Assembly: GCF_900996225.1 (NCBI RefSeq)
Contig: NZ_CAAJGL010000101.1
Span: 1-64,000, forward strand
Direction: 5' to 3'
Length of the DNA stretch: 64,000 nt
DNA from: Paraburkholderia sp. BCC1884
GTDB taxonomy: Bacteria; Pseudomonadota; Gammaproteobacteria; Burkholderiales; Burkholderiaceae
Shown: piece by piece, positions 28,035 through 37,463 of the stretch
Layout: the number at the start of each line of letters is the position of its first letter
Numbering within the stretch: the stretch's first letter is position 1
Program-made: the position numbers and the translations under genes
The notes under the pieces: model-generated
Databases searched by the model: none
Told to the model about the DNA's origin: nothing
The model's input: the letters and a program-made list of their open reading frames with translations, nothing else

Positions 28035-28649
28035 TTACTGCGCCGGCGTGCTCAGAAAAACCGGCAGGTCTTCGGCCAGCGCCGAAAACGCCTGCAAATG
28101 CGGGTGCGCCGTTTTTCCGACGGTGCCCGGCAACATCATCTGCGTGAAGTGCCAGGCGACGGCCACGGTGACGTCGGCCGCATCGAACTGATTCGCCTCG
28201 AGCGGCAGCGCGGCGGCCGCGACTTCGCGTTCGAGTTCGGCGTAGGCGGCGAACAGCTGCGCGCTCACGCGCTCGACCCAAGGCTCATGCTGCTTTTCAG
28301 CCGGGCGCAGGTTGCGTTCATAAACGATCTGCACGGTCTTCTCACAGGCGGCGAGCGCAAGACCCGTGAGCCGGGCGGCGCGCAAGGCGCCGTCGGGATG
28401 TGTTGGAAAGAGCCTTTGCTGCGGCCCGGCGAGTGTGGCGAGGTACTGCAGGATCACCGTCGAATCCATCACGGTCTGGCCGTTGTCAGCGATCAACGTC
28501 GGCGCCTTGACGACGGGATTGATCTTCGCGAACTCGTCGTAGGTGCTGAACACCGAAATCGGCTGGTGCTCGAACTCCAGCTTCAATAATTTCAGACAGA
28601 TAGCGACCCGGCGCACGTACGGCGAATCGAGCATTCCGATCAGTTTCAT
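28035..28649 (-). CDS. Glutathione S-transferase family protein
   Basis: A 204-residue GST with an N-terminal thioredoxin fold (GMLDSPYVRRVAICLKLL, Ser9 as likely catalytic residue; VKAPTLIADNGQTVMDSTVI with the Asp-Ser glutathione contact) and a helical C-terminal domain. Substrate unknown. It is divergent from a GcvA-type LysR regulator with a 158-bp gap, a common arrangement in which the regulator controls the neighbour. Confidence 0.9.
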   Translation of the reverse strand: MKLIGMLDSPYVRRVAICLKLLKLEFEHQPISVFSTYDEFAKINPVVKAPTLIADNGQTVMDSTVILQYLATLAGPQQRLFPTHPDGALRAARLTGLALAACEKTVQIVYERNLRPAEKQHEPWVERVSAQLFAAYAELEREVAAAALPLEANQFDAADVTVAVAWHFTQMMLPGTVGKTAHPHLQAFSALAEDLPVFLSTPAQ

Positions 28650-28807
28650 TTCGTTTCCGTTAGAAGTTCTTTCAGTACGCGATTGGACCGCGGCAAGCTG
28701 CGGTTCCGTGGCTGGTCAAACTCGTCGCGCATGAGAGGGATAGGTTAAGCATCTCCATCAATCAAAAAAAGCGACATTATTCGACGGTTTACGTCAGAAT
28801 TTCTAAC

Positions 28808-29740
28808 ATGAAAGCCATCCCGCCTTTGACCGCATTGCGCTGCTTCGAGGCCGTCGCCCGGCTGGGCGGCGTGACTCATGCGGCGCGCGAATTGCACGTG
28901 ACGCATTCGGCGGTGAGTCAGCAAATCAAGGTGCTGGAAGACACCATGGGCGTCGCGCTGTTCGTGCGTGAGGCGCGCGGACTGCGGCTCACCGAAGAGG
29001 GACGCCTTTACGCGCTCGACATCCGCATCGCGTTGCGCGACATCACTCAGGCAACACGCCGCGCCCAGGCACGACCGCAGGAAAGCGAACTGGTGATCGC
29101 GACTTTGCCGTCGTTCGCGCAGCACTGGCTCGTGCCGCGTCTTGCCAGCTTTCGCGAGGCGCATCCCTATTATCGAGTGCGTCTGCTGACGAGTCTGCAA
29201 ATCGAAGACTTCCGCCAGGGCGGCTGCGATGTCGGCATCCGCATGGGGCAGGGCCATTGGCCCGAGCTCGCGCAACAAAAATTATTCGACGACGAGATGA
29301 TCGTGGTCGCCGCGCCGCATTTCGCGCTGGCGCCGAATGGCCGCTTGCCCGTCAGCGCCGAGGACATCGTCGGCTGTCCGCTGATATCGAGCCCGGATAC
29401 CCAGTGGGCCGAATGGTGCCAGGCGGCGCGGGTCGCGGTGCCGGCCGCCGGCTCCGTCGTGCTCAGCGCGAACGATTCGAACATCGTGATCAGCACCGTG
29501 TTGCTGGGTCAGGGCATCGCGCTCGAACGGCGCAGCCTGGTCGCTCATGCAATGGCGCGCGGCGAACTCGTGCAGATCAGCGAGGTTTGCGTGCCGTATC
29601 CCTATCCCTACTGGCTGGTGTGGCAGCAGCGCGAAACGCTCAATGCGCGGCAGGCGCATTTCACTCAGTGGATCGGAGGGCAGGTCGATGCCTATTTACG
29701 CAGCGGTCATTCGTCGGCGGTATCGGTTCACGCGGTTTAG
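28808..29740 (+). CDS. LysR family regulator, GcvA-like
   Basis: A 310-residue LysR regulator. The winged helix-turn-helix is at 5-64 (LTALRCFEAVARLGGVTHAARELHVTHSAVSQQ region), and the effector domain at about 92-300. The N-terminus MKAIPPLTALRCFEAVA is typical of the GcvA subgroup. It likely controls the divergent GST gene; no unique T-N11-A box could be picked out. Effector unknown. Confidence 0.9.
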   Translation: MKAIPPLTALRCFEAVARLGGVTHAARELHVTHSAVSQQIKVLEDTMGVALFVREARGLRLTEEGRLYALDIRIALRDITQATRRAQARPQESELVIATLPSFAQHWLVPRLASFREAHPYYRVRLLTSLQIEDFRQGGCDVGIRMGQGHWPELAQQKLFDDEMIVVAAPHFALAPNGRLPVSAEDIVGCPLISSPDTQWAEWCQAARVAVPAAGSVVLSANDSNIVISTVLLGQGIALERRSLVAHAMARGELVQISEVCVPYPYPYWLVWQQRETLNARQAHFTQWIGGQVDAYLRSGHSSAVSVHAV

Positions 29741-29940
29741 CGCGGTGCCGGCGTCTGCGCCGCCAGCCCAGATTCTGTGGCGCTCGTATATATTCGGGGT
29801 TCTCATCTCAGACTGAGCTGGGAACTCTGAAGCATCAATGCACGTGGCGTAGCGTCCGTTCGCTGGTTGTTTTCGTGGTTGTAGGCGGTCACGGACGTTG
29901 GGCCGAAGACTTTTTCGACAATACGATTGGAGAGAGAACA

Positions 29941-30270
29941 ATGACGTCTACACCTGCAAAAAAACTGGCTGTCCTGCTGGCATCGGTTGTCCTGAGCGTG
30001 GCGGCAGCCGCGCCGGCGTTCGCGCAAAGCAGCGACGCTGCTGCGGCAGGCACCGATTCGGGCGCGGTCAAGCCCATGGTCGCTTCGACACCGGCGGCAA
30101 CGACCAAGGCCCAACGCAAGGCCGCGCGCAAACAGGCACGGGCGAAGAAAAACGCCGAGTTGAAGAAGCTGGAAAGCAACGGCTACAACCCGTCGCGTAA
30201 TGATCCGAACTATCCGACCGACATTCAGAATGCGGAGAAGAAGGCGGCGGGCGGTTCTGGCGGTCAGTGA
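29941..30270 (+). CDS. Small exported DUF4148-type protein
   Basis: A 109-residue protein with a clear signal peptide (positively charged start, LAVLLASVVLSVAAA core, cleavage after AFA near residue 28). The mature part has Ala/Lys-rich helical sequence (AQRKAARKQARAKKNAELKKLE) and ends SNGYNPSRNDPNYPTDIQNAEKK, the pattern of DUF4148 proteins that are expanded in Burkholderia. Function unknown. The frame is open far upstream into the LysR gene, but ATG 29941 follows GGAGAGAG and starts the signal peptide. Confidence 0.85.
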   Translation: MTSTPAKKLAVLLASVVLSVAAAAPAFAQSSDAAAAGTDSGAVKPMVASTPAATTKAQRKAARKQARAKKNAELKKLESNGYNPSRNDPNYPTDIQNAEKKAAGGSGGQ

Positions 30271-30317
30271 CGCCGGGTCCGAGGCGGCGTATCGCGCGAA
30301 GAGCGTAGCGCTGAACG

Positions 30318-30348
30318 AAAACGAGGCGCCCAGGCGCCTCGTTTTTTT
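30318..30348. terminator. Bidirectional terminator
   Basis: AAAACGAGGCGCC-CA-GGCGCCTCGTTTT is a 13-bp perfect stem with T runs on both strands, between the convergent DUF4148 and thioesterase genes. Confidence 0.92.
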
Positions 30349-30375
30349 CGTTTACCGCAGACCGCGGCGAGCCGT

Positions 30376-30771
30376 TCAGTCCAGCACGGGCAGCGCGCGC
30401 GGGCGGCGGTCGCTATCGGTGGCGACGTAGGTGAGGGTGGCTTCGGTCACCTTTACGAGATCTTCGGTCAGGCTCATGCGCTGCGCGTAGACCACCACCG
30501 AAACCGTGACCGACGTGTTACCCGTCTTGACGATGTCCGCGTAAAAGCTCAGCAGATCGCCGACGAACACCGGCTGCTTGAAGACGAACGAATTCACCGC
30601 AATGGTCGCCACGCGCCCATTGGCACGGCGGCTTGCCGGAATCGAGCCGGCAATGTCCACTTGCGCCATGATCCAGCCGCCGAACACGTCGCCGTGAACG
30701 TTCGCGTCCGACGGTTGCGGCACGACGCGCAGCGCGCAATGCTTTTGCGGGAGTTGTAGGAGATCGGACAT
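30376..30771 (-). CDS. Acyl-CoA thioesterase (hotdog fold, YciA-like)
   Basis: A 131-residue hotdog thioesterase with the signature NVHGDVFGGWIMAQVDIAGS, followed by VNSFVFKQPVFVGDLLSFYA. It hydrolyses acyl-CoAs in the cytoplasm. The open frame extends to 30831, but ATG 30771 is preceded by AAAGGTG at good spacing and gives the family N-terminus MSDLLQLPQK. Confidence 0.9.
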   Translation of the reverse strand: MSDLLQLPQKHCALRVVPQPSDANVHGDVFGGWIMAQVDIAGSIPASRRANGRVATIAVNSFVFKQPVFVGDLLSFYADIVKTGNTSVTVSVVVYAQRMSLTEDLVKVTEATLTYVATDSDRRPRALPVLD

Positions 30772-31090
30772 TCGGGGCACCTTTGAGAAACGGTTTGGCT
30801 CGGTCGACTCGACCGCCAGGCAGCGATTCACGACAACGCGTCCAGTCAGCGCTCACCCGGTTGCACACACCAACCGTACGGCCGCGCTACTGGCCGATTC
30901 GCAACTCGTGGCCGGACAGCCCGTGAAAAGCGGCACCAGCCGGCTTCTGCGACAATAGAAAGATCAGGAATTGTACGGGAAAGCGCCCAGCCGGATTTGC
31001 GCGACAAAATGCAGTGTGCCGGACCGGCATGCCGCAATCGGCGCACTGCTGCGAACTCCGTCGCTTCCATCTTCCCCAAGCAGACTCTCC
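30772..31090. other. 319-bp divergent intergenic region
   Basis: It lies between the starts of the thioesterase and ABC transporter genes and should contain both promoters. No convincing promoter pair, operator, or small gene was recognised. An open frame on the plus strand upstream of 31091 has Cys/Arg-rich content unlike the transporter family and no ribosome-binding site. Confidence 0.5.
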
Positions 31091-32974
31091 ATGCGCCGCA
31101 CGCCTTCCTCCGAGCCCTCGCCGATTTCCACCCAGCCGCGCAACGACTGGCAGACGATCCTGTCGCTGCTGCCTTACCTCGGCACTTATAAGTGGCGGGT
31201 GGGATTCGCGCTGACTTGCCTGATCGGCGCCAAAGTCGCCAATCTCGGCGTGCCGATCGTGATGAAACGGATCGTCGACGGCCTCGCGTCGGTGCGCCAT
31301 CTCACCGCGCTTGGCCGCGCGCACGACGCGCCGGGTATCGTGTTGCTGGGCGGCGTCGGTTTGCTGGTGGTGGCGTATGCGGTGGTGCGATTGTCGACGT
31401 CGCTATTCACCGAGTTGCGCGAGATCCTGTTTGCGAAAGTGACCGAAAGCGCGGTGCGTCAACTGGCGCTGAAAGTGTTTCGCCATCTGCACGCGCTGTC
31501 GTTGCGTTTTCACCTGGATCGGCAGACGGGCGGCATGTCGCGCGATATCGAACGCGGCACGCGCGGCATCACGCAACTGATTTCGTATTCGCTCTACAGC
31601 ATTCTGCCGACGCTCGTCGAAGTCGGCCTCGTGCTCGGCTTTTTCATCGTCAAATACGAGGCGTATTACGCGATCGTCACGTTCATCGCACTCGCGGTGT
31701 ACATCGTCTTCACGGTGAAAGTGACCGAGTGGCGCACGCATTTTCGTCGCACGATGAACGACCTCGATTCGAAGGCCAATTCGCGCGCGATCGATTCGCT
31801 GCTCAACTACGAGACGGTGAAGTACTTCGGCAACGAAGAGTGGGAAGCGCATCGCTACGATGAAAACCTCAAGCGCTACCGCACGGCGGCGATCAAGTCG
31901 CAGCGTTCATTGTCGGCGCTGAACTTCGGTCAGCAGGCGATCATCGGCACGGGGCTCGTATTCATTCTGTGGCGCGCCACGCAAGGTGTGATGGCCGGGC
32001 GCCTCACGCTCGGCGATCTGGTGTTGATCAACACCTTCATGTTGCAGCTTTATATTCCACTGAATTTTCTCGGCGTGGTGTATCGCGAGCTGAAGCAGAG
32101 TCTCACCGACATGGACCGCATGTTCACGCTGCTCGGCGCCGCGCAGGAAGTGCCCGATCTGGAGGACGCGGCGGCCTTGCAGGTGAGTGGCGCGCAAGTG
32201 CGCTTCGAGCACGTGAATTTCGCCTATGAACCGGCGCGGCAGATTCTGCACGACGTGAGCTTCACGATTCCGGCGGGCACCACGACGGCGGTGGTTGGCC
32301 ATAGCGGCTCGGGCAAATCGACGCTCGCACGGCTGATGTTCCGCTTCTACGATCTGGACCGCGCGACGGGCGGTGCGATTACCATCGACGGCCAGGATAT
32401 TCGCGACGTCACGCAGGATTCGCTGCGTGCGTCGATCGGCATCGTGCCGCAGGATACGGTGTTGTTCAACGATTCGATCTACTACAACATCGCCTACGGC
32501 CGGCCGACGGCCACCCGCGACGACGTGATCGCGGCGGCGCGCGCGGCGCATATTCACGAGTTCATCGAAGGCTTGCCGAAGGGCTATGAGACGGCGGTCG
32601 GCGAACGTGGTCTGAAATTGTCCGGTGGCGAAAAGCAACGCGTGGCGATTGCGCGGACCATCCTCAAAAATCCGCCGATTTTGTTGTTCGACGAAGCCAC
32701 CTCTGCGCTCGATTCGCGCTCCGAGCGGGCGATTCAGCACGAACTCGATCAGATCGCCCGCGAGCGCACGACGCTGATCATCGCGCACCGGCTTTCGACG
32801 GTGGTGCACGCGCAGCAGATCATCGTGATGGATAAAGGGCGCATCGTCGAACGCGGCACGCATGCAGAGTTGCTGCGCGCGAACGGTCTGTTCGCGCAGA
32901 TGTGGGCGTTGCAGCAGCAGCGCGCGGCCGAGGCGCCGGAATCGGCGGATACGGCGAGCGTGGGGGAGCGTTAA
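31091..32974 (+). CDS. ATM1/HMT1-type ABC transporter, fused permease-ATPase
   Basis: A 627-residue half-transporter: six membrane segments in the first 350 residues, then an ATPase with Walker A GHSGSGKSTL, Q-loop IVPQDTVLFNDS, signature LSGGEKQRVAIAR, Walker B ILLFDEATSALD and the switch His in IIAHRLSTV. The region around LNYETVKYFGNEEWEAHRYDE matches the ATM1/heavy-metal class, thought to export glutathione conjugates or Fe-S-related sulfur compounds. The substrate in this organism is not known. Start ATG 31091 is the first with a family-like N-terminus; an upstream in-frame start at 30971 gives 40 unrelated residues. It functions as a homodimer in the inner membrane. Confidence 0.92.
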   Translation: MRRTPSSEPSPISTQPRNDWQTILSLLPYLGTYKWRVGFALTCLIGAKVANLGVPIVMKRIVDGLASVRHLTALGRAHDAPGIVLLGGVGLLVVAYAVVRLSTSLFTELREILFAKVTESAVRQLALKVFRHLHALSLRFHLDRQTGGMSRDIERGTRGITQLISYSLYSILPTLVEVGLVLGFFIVKYEAYYAIVTFIALAVYIVFTVKVTEWRTHFRRTMNDLDSKANSRAIDSLLNYETVKYFGNEEWEAHRYDENLKRYRTAAIKSQRSLSALNFGQQAIIGTGLVFILWRATQGVMAGRLTLGDLVLINTFMLQLYIPLNFLGVVYRELKQSLTDMDRMFTLLGAAQEVPDLEDAAALQVSGAQVRFEHVNFAYEPARQILHDVSFTIPAGTTTAVVGHSGSGKSTLARLMFRFYDLDRATGGAITIDGQDIRDVTQDSLRASIGIVPQDTVLFNDSIYYNIAYGRPTATRDDVIAAARAAHIHEFIEGLPKGYETAVGERGLKLSGGEKQRVAIARTILKNPPILLFDEATSALDSRSERAIQHELDQIARERTTLIIAHRLSTVVHAQQIIVMDKGRIVERGTHAELLRANGLFAQMWALQQQRAAEAPESADTASVGER

Positions 32975-32993
32975 GCCGAGATGATGCAGCGCG

Positions 32994-33713
32994 TTAGCGC
33001 GCGTTGCTCTTCAAATGCCGGTCGAGCGTTTCGAGTTGCGCGGGCGTGCCGACGTTCTCCCACAAACCTTCATACAACTCGCCGGTCGCAAGACCGCGAG
33101 CAATCGTCTCGCGATAGTACGGGCTGAGCGCGCGCCGCGTGCCGCGCGGCAGATCGCGGAACATGCGCGTGTCGTAAAGGCCGATGCTGCCGAACGTCAG
33201 ACGCGGTTGAGCATCGAGCGAGAGCACGCCGTCGATCAGCCCAAAGTCGCCGTTCGGATGAAACGCTGGGTTCGGCACCATCACCAGATGCATGCCGGGC
33301 TCCGGTGAGGCTTGCAGCTTTTCAGCCGGGGCAGCGAGCGCGGCGTAATCGAAATCGGCGTACACATCGCCGGCGACCGCGACGAATACTGCGCTCTCAC
33401 CTTCGTCTTCGAGCAGCGGCAGCGCCTGCACGATGCCGCCCGCCGTCTCCAGCGCTTCGTGTTCGGCCGAGTAACGCAACTCGACCTGCCAGCGCGAGCC
33501 GTTGCCGAGCGTGGTTTCGATCTGCTCGCCAAGCCACGCGTGATTGATCACGATGGTGCGAAAGCCCGCTTGCGCGAGTCGTTCGATCTGCGAGACGATC
33601 AGCGGTTTGCCACCGGCTTCGAGCAAAGGCTTCGGGCACGTGTCCGTCAACGGACGCATGCGATCGCCGCGCCCGGCGGCGAAAATCATCGCTTTCTTCG
33701 AGGACATCGTCAT
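32994..33713 (-). CDS. murU: N-acetylmuramate-1-phosphate uridylyltransferase
   Basis: A 239-residue sugar nucleotidyltransferase with the N-terminal signature AAGRGDRMRPLTDTCPKPLL and the GDVYADFD metal site. Next to amgK it fits MurU, which converts MurNAc-1-phosphate to UDP-MurNAc, a fosfomycin-bypassing peptidoglycan recycling route known in Pseudomonas and many Gram-negatives. The upstream amgK stop is 3 bp away. The start could be 33713 or the second ATG at 33707. Confidence 0.88.
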   Translation of the reverse strand: MTMSSKKAMIFAAGRGDRMRPLTDTCPKPLLEAGGKPLIVSQIERLAQAGFRTIVINHAWLGEQIETTLGNGSRWQVELRYSAEHEALETAGGIVQALPLLEDEGESAVFVAVAGDVYADFDYAALAAPAEKLQASPEPGMHLVMVPNPAFHPNGDFGLIDGVLSLDAQPRLTFGSIGLYDTRMFRDLPRGTRRALSPYYRETIARGLATGELYEGLWENVGTPAQLETLDRHLKSNAR

Positions 33714-33716
33714 CGG

Positions 33717-34808
33717 TCAGAAGGTGTAGCCGATTTCGTTCGCGCGGCCTTCGAGCTCGTCGAGCAGTCTGGCGAACCCACGCAGCGGCGCGTAACGTTC
33801 GGCCACCTTGCGCGCATAGCCGATGAAACGCGGCAGATCCTGCATGTAATGCGGTTTGCTGTCGCGATAGTTGATCCGGCAGAACAGGCCGAGCACCTTG
33901 ATGTGCCGTTGCAGACCCATCCATTCGAGCTGACGGTAGAACTCGCCGAAATCGGGATCAACCGGCAGCCCGGCCTTTTTCGCCCGTTCCCAGTAGTACA
34001 CGAAGCAGTCCAGTTCGAACTCTTCGTCCCAGCTGAGGAATGCGTCGCGCAGCAACGAGGCGACGTCGTACGTGATCGGGCCGTACACGGCGTCCTGGAA
34101 GTCGAGCACGCCGGGATTCACCGGATTCGGCGCGCTGGCGACCATCAGGTTGCGCGGCATGAAATCGCGCAGCATGAAGACTTGCGGCTGCGCCCGGGCG
34201 CTCGCGATCAGCAGCGCGAAGGTGCGGTCCAGCAGCGCGCGGGTGCTTTCGTCGATCTCGCGGCCCAGATGGCGGCCGATGAACCACTCCGGCAGCAACT
34301 CCATCTCGCGACGCAGGAAGGCTTCGTCGAACGGCGGCAGCACGTCTTCGCGCGAGGTGAGTTGCCAGCGGATCAGCGCGTCGAGCGCGTCGCGCATGAG
34401 CGTGCGGCAGGTGCGCGAGTCGCCCGCATTCTGCGCGGCGCTCAATGCGCCGAGGTAGGAATCGGTGCCCAGATCGGTGACGAGCATGAAGCCGGCTTCG
34501 AAGTCGACCTCGAGCACGCGCGGCACATGCACGCCGGCGGCGTCGAGCAAGCCGGCTACCTGGACGAATTCTCGGCACTTTTCGGGCGGCGGGGCATCGA
34601 CGGCGATCAGGTTGCCGAGGTTTTCGCCTTCCGGCGCCTTACCGGCGAGCCGGAAATAGCGACGAAAACTGGCGTCGGACGAAGCCGGTGCGAGCGTGGC
34701 GAGATCGAGCGCATAGCGCGCCGCATGGCCTTGCAGCCAGGCCTCGAGCAGTTCGAGGCGGCGGTCGGCGGAGGGTCGGGTGGAGTCTGGGGAGGAGGGC
34801 AGCGTCAT
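33717..34808 (-). CDS. amgK: N-acetylmuramate/N-acetylglucosamine anomeric kinase
   Basis: A 363-residue aminoglycoside-phosphotransferase-fold kinase. The catalytic loop and metal site are recognisable in RDFMPRNLMV and VLDFQDAVYGPITYDVASLLRD. AmgK phosphorylates MurNAc at the anomeric position in peptidoglycan recycling, giving the substrate of MurU, encoded directly downstream. A TTG at 34823 is in frame; ATG 34808 is preferred (MTLPSSPDSTRPSADR). It is transcribed away from lptD, a conserved arrangement in beta- and gamma-proteobacteria. Confidence 0.9.
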   Translation of the reverse strand: MTLPSSPDSTRPSADRRLELLEAWLQGHAARYALDLATLAPASSDASFRRYFRLAGKAPEGENLGNLIAVDAPPPEKCREFVQVAGLLDAAGVHVPRVLEVDFEAGFMLVTDLGTDSYLGALSAAQNAGDSRTCRTLMRDALDALIRWQLTSREDVLPPFDEAFLRREMELLPEWFIGRHLGREIDESTRALLDRTFALLIASARAQPQVFMLRDFMPRNLMVASAPNPVNPGVLDFQDAVYGPITYDVASLLRDAFLSWDEEFELDCFVYYWERAKKAGLPVDPDFGEFYRQLEWMGLQRHIKVLGLFCRINYRDSKPHYMQDLPRFIGYARKVAERYAPLRGFARLLDELEGRANEIGYTF

Positions 34809-34824
34809 GAAAACCGGCGGCAAA

Positions 34825-34853
34825 TTCTTGGGGGCAACGTCTTGCCATATAAT
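34825..34853 (+). promoter_or_regulatory. Candidate promoter of the lptD operon
   Basis: TATAAT at 34848-34853 is a perfect -10 hexamer; TTCTTG at 34825-34830 is a weak -35 with 17-bp spacing. It would give a leader of about 170 nt. On the other strand TATTAT overlaps here and could serve amgK. Confidence 0.45.
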
Positions 34854-35029
34854 ACCCCACGACTTTTTTGACGCGACTCACGCCGGCTTTTCGCGTATTC
34901 CGTTTCACCGCCCGCCTCACGTTCGACAGATTGTAAATATTGTGTGCAGCCGACAGTCACGGTCGGGATGTGCAGGCGGTGGATCGTGACTGCAGAAGCT
35001 GACGGACGGGCCGATTCGCCAAACGATAC

Positions 35030-37396
35030 ATGCCGCCTAGAAAGCTTTCCCAAACGACGCCCTCTTGTGCCATCGCGCCGCGCAAAAGGCGGCTCGTCGC
35101 GGCGTTGATCGCCGCTCCGGGCCTGATGCCCGCGCTTGCACACGCCCAGCTGGTCGGGGAAGCCGCGCAGCCGCAACCGATCGACGCACCGTGGGGTATG
35201 CAACTCGCCCCGCAGCTCGAAGAGCATCCGCTGCAGCCCGGTCAGAAGCCTGCCACCTTCGTGCTGGGCGACACCACCACCGGCACCAGCGACCAGGACA
35301 TGGCCGCCAAGGGCTCGGCCGAGGTGCGTCGCGGTACGGTCGTCATCAAGGCCGACGCGCTGCACTACGATCAGGACACGGACATGGCCGACGCCTACGG
35401 CTCGGTCCACGTGAACAATAGCGGCGCTACGTTCGCCGGCCCGGAAGCGCACATGCGGGTGGATTCGAGCGAAGGCTTCATGACCGCGCCGAAGTACCAC
35501 TTCACCATGACGGGCGGCTCGGGCAGCGCGGAGCGGGTCGACCTGCTCGACAACGAGCGCTCGGTCTTCACGAAGGGCACCTACACGGCCTGCGCGTGCG
35601 CCGACGACCCGGCGTGGTACATCAAAGGCAGCGAGTTCGATTTCGACACCGGCGCCGACGAAGGCGTGGCGTATAACGGCGTGCTGTTTTTCCAGGGGCT
35701 GCCGGTATTCGCTTCGCCCTGGCTGTCGTTCCCGTTGTCCGGTGAGCGGCGCAGCGGCCTGTTGCCGCCCACGTTCTCGCTGGGTTCGTCGAACGGCTTC
35801 GAACTGTCGGTGCCGTACTACTTCAACATCGCGCCGAATCGCGATCTGACCGTGACGCCACGGCTGATCTCCAAGCGCGGCGTGCAGTTGCAGTCCACTT
35901 TCCGGTATCTGTCGCCCACGTATTCCGGCTCGATCACCGGCGAGTTCCTGCCCGACGACCACCTGACGCATACCAACCGCTACGCGCTGTACATCCAGCA
36001 CAACCAGAACTTCGGCGACGGGTTCGGCGGTTACGTCTACTACAACAAGGTCTCGGACAACACGTATCCGGAAGATCTGTCGTCGTCGGTCAGTCAGTTC
36101 ATGAACGGCACCCAGCTCCTGTATCAGCAGGAAGCCGGGTTGACCTATAGCAACGGCCCATGGTCGGTGCTCGCGCGCGAACAGCACTGGCAGACGCTGG
36201 CGCCGTCCACCGCGCCGTATGGCCGCGAGCCGCAGTTGAACGTGAAGTACGCGAAGTACAACGTCGGCGGTTTCGACTTCGGCGCGGAAGCCGACTACTC
36301 GAATTTCCGCATCACCACCGCGGATACCACGCAGGGTCAACGGGTGATGTTCAATCCGTACCTGTCGTATTCCGTGGTCGGACCGGGTTACTTCATCACG
36401 CCGAAGGTGCAGTGGCACTTCGCGCAGTACGACCTGAACAACATCAGCAGCACGGCGGCGGCCGGCACGCCGAAAAACTTCACCGAATCGATTCCGACGT
36501 TCACCTTCGATACCGGGCTGGTGTTCGACCGTTCGGTGCGGATCTTCGGCGAAGACTATATCCAGACGCTCGAGCCGCGCCTGTACTACGTGTACACGCC
36601 GTACCGCAATCAGGCGTTCGCGCCGCTGTTCGACACGGCCGACTCCGATTTCGGGCTGGCCGAGATTTTCTCGCCGAACACGTTCGTCGGTAACGACCGG
36701 ATCGCCGACGCGAACCGTCTGACCGCCGCCCTCACCACGCGCTTCATCAACCCGGCCACGGGCGACGAACGCGCGCGTTTCGTGATCGCGCAGCAGTACT
36801 ACTTCCAGGACCAGCGCGTCACGTTGTTGCCGACGCAAACCAGCACGCAGGCTACCCACTCGGACCTGATTCTGGGTGCGGCGCTGAAGCTCGGCGCCGG
36901 TTTTTCCTCGGAAACGGCGTTCCAATATAATGCCGACAACGATCAACTGACGAAAACCAGCGTCGGCTTCGGCTTCAGTCCCGAAAGCGGCAAGGTGATC
37001 AATGTCGCGTACCGCTACACGCGCGCGAACACCACGCTGGACTTTCAGCCGATCAATCAGGTGCTGATCTCCGGCCAGTGGCCGTTGACGCACCGGGTGT
37101 ACAGTGTCGCCCGGCTGAACTACGACCTGGGCGGTCACCGGATCGTCGACGGGCTGGTCGGTCTGCAATACGACGCGGACTGCTGGACGCTGGGCGCCGG
37201 GATCCAGCGCTATGCGAACGGCCTGAACACCTCGGGGGAAACCCAGTCGAGCACGCGGTTCCTCGCGCAGCTGACATTCAAGGGTTTGTCGAGCGTCGAC
37301 AACGGGCTGATTGCCGCGTTCCGCGCGGGTGTGTCGGGCTACACGCCGTTGCCGCCGCCGCCGGCACCGGAAGCGCGTTTCACGAACTACGAATGA
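35030..37396 (+). CDS. lptD: LPS-assembly protein LptD
   Basis: A 788-residue outer-membrane protein that, with LptE, inserts lipopolysaccharide into the outer leaflet. A signal peptide (about 1-39, cleavage after AHA) is followed by an OstA/LptA-like jellyroll (about 85-220, AEVRRGTVVIKADALHYDQDT region) and the LptD C-terminal beta-barrel. Cysteines occur as CAC near the jellyroll end (TACACADD) and as a single Cys in the barrel (DADCWTLGAG), enough for an interdomain disulfide but fewer than the consecutive C-terminal Cys pair of E. coli. surA, which encodes the chaperone LptD needs, follows 67 bp later. Confidence 0.96.
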   Translation: MPPRKLSQTTPSCAIAPRKRRLVAALIAAPGLMPALAHAQLVGEAAQPQPIDAPWGMQLAPQLEEHPLQPGQKPATFVLGDTTTGTSDQDMAAKGSAEVRRGTVVIKADALHYDQDTDMADAYGSVHVNNSGATFAGPEAHMRVDSSEGFMTAPKYHFTMTGGSGSAERVDLLDNERSVFTKGTYTACACADDPAWYIKGSEFDFDTGADEGVAYNGVLFFQGLPVFASPWLSFPLSGERRSGLLPPTFSLGSSNGFELSVPYYFNIAPNRDLTVTPRLISKRGVQLQSTFRYLSPTYSGSITGEFLPDDHLTHTNRYALYIQHNQNFGDGFGGYVYYNKVSDNTYPEDLSSSVSQFMNGTQLLYQQEAGLTYSNGPWSVLAREQHWQTLAPSTAPYGREPQLNVKYAKYNVGGFDFGAEADYSNFRITTADTTQGQRVMFNPYLSYSVVGPGYFITPKVQWHFAQYDLNNISSTAAAGTPKNFTESIPTFTFDTGLVFDRSVRIFGEDYIQTLEPRLYYVYTPYRNQAFAPLFDTADSDFGLAEIFSPNTFVGNDRIADANRLTAALTTRFINPATGDERARFVIAQQYYFQDQRVTLLPTQTSTQATHSDLILGAALKLGAGFSSETAFQYNADNDQLTKTSVGFGFSPESGKVINVAYRYTRANTTLDFQPINQVLISGQWPLTHRVYSVARLNYDLGGHRIVDGLVGLQYDADCWTLGAGIQRYANGLNTSGETQSSTRFLAQLTFKGLSSVDNGLIAAFRAGVSGYTPLPPPPAPEARFTNYE

Positions 37397-37463
37397 CGCG
37401 GACACGATCATTCATCAAATGCGAAAAGACGGGCCAGGCGCGCCCGACATCATTGGAGTATCT

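Noticed and set aside
28650..28807. A specific LysR binding box between the GST and LysR genes
   Set aside because: Several T-N11-A matches can be drawn in this AT-rich gap and none is clearly symmetric, so no single site was annotated.
33312..37411. Long frames opposite murU-amgK (33312-34871, plus) and opposite lptD (34805-37411, minus)
   Set aside because: Both are mirror frames of well-supported genes and contain no recognisable domain.
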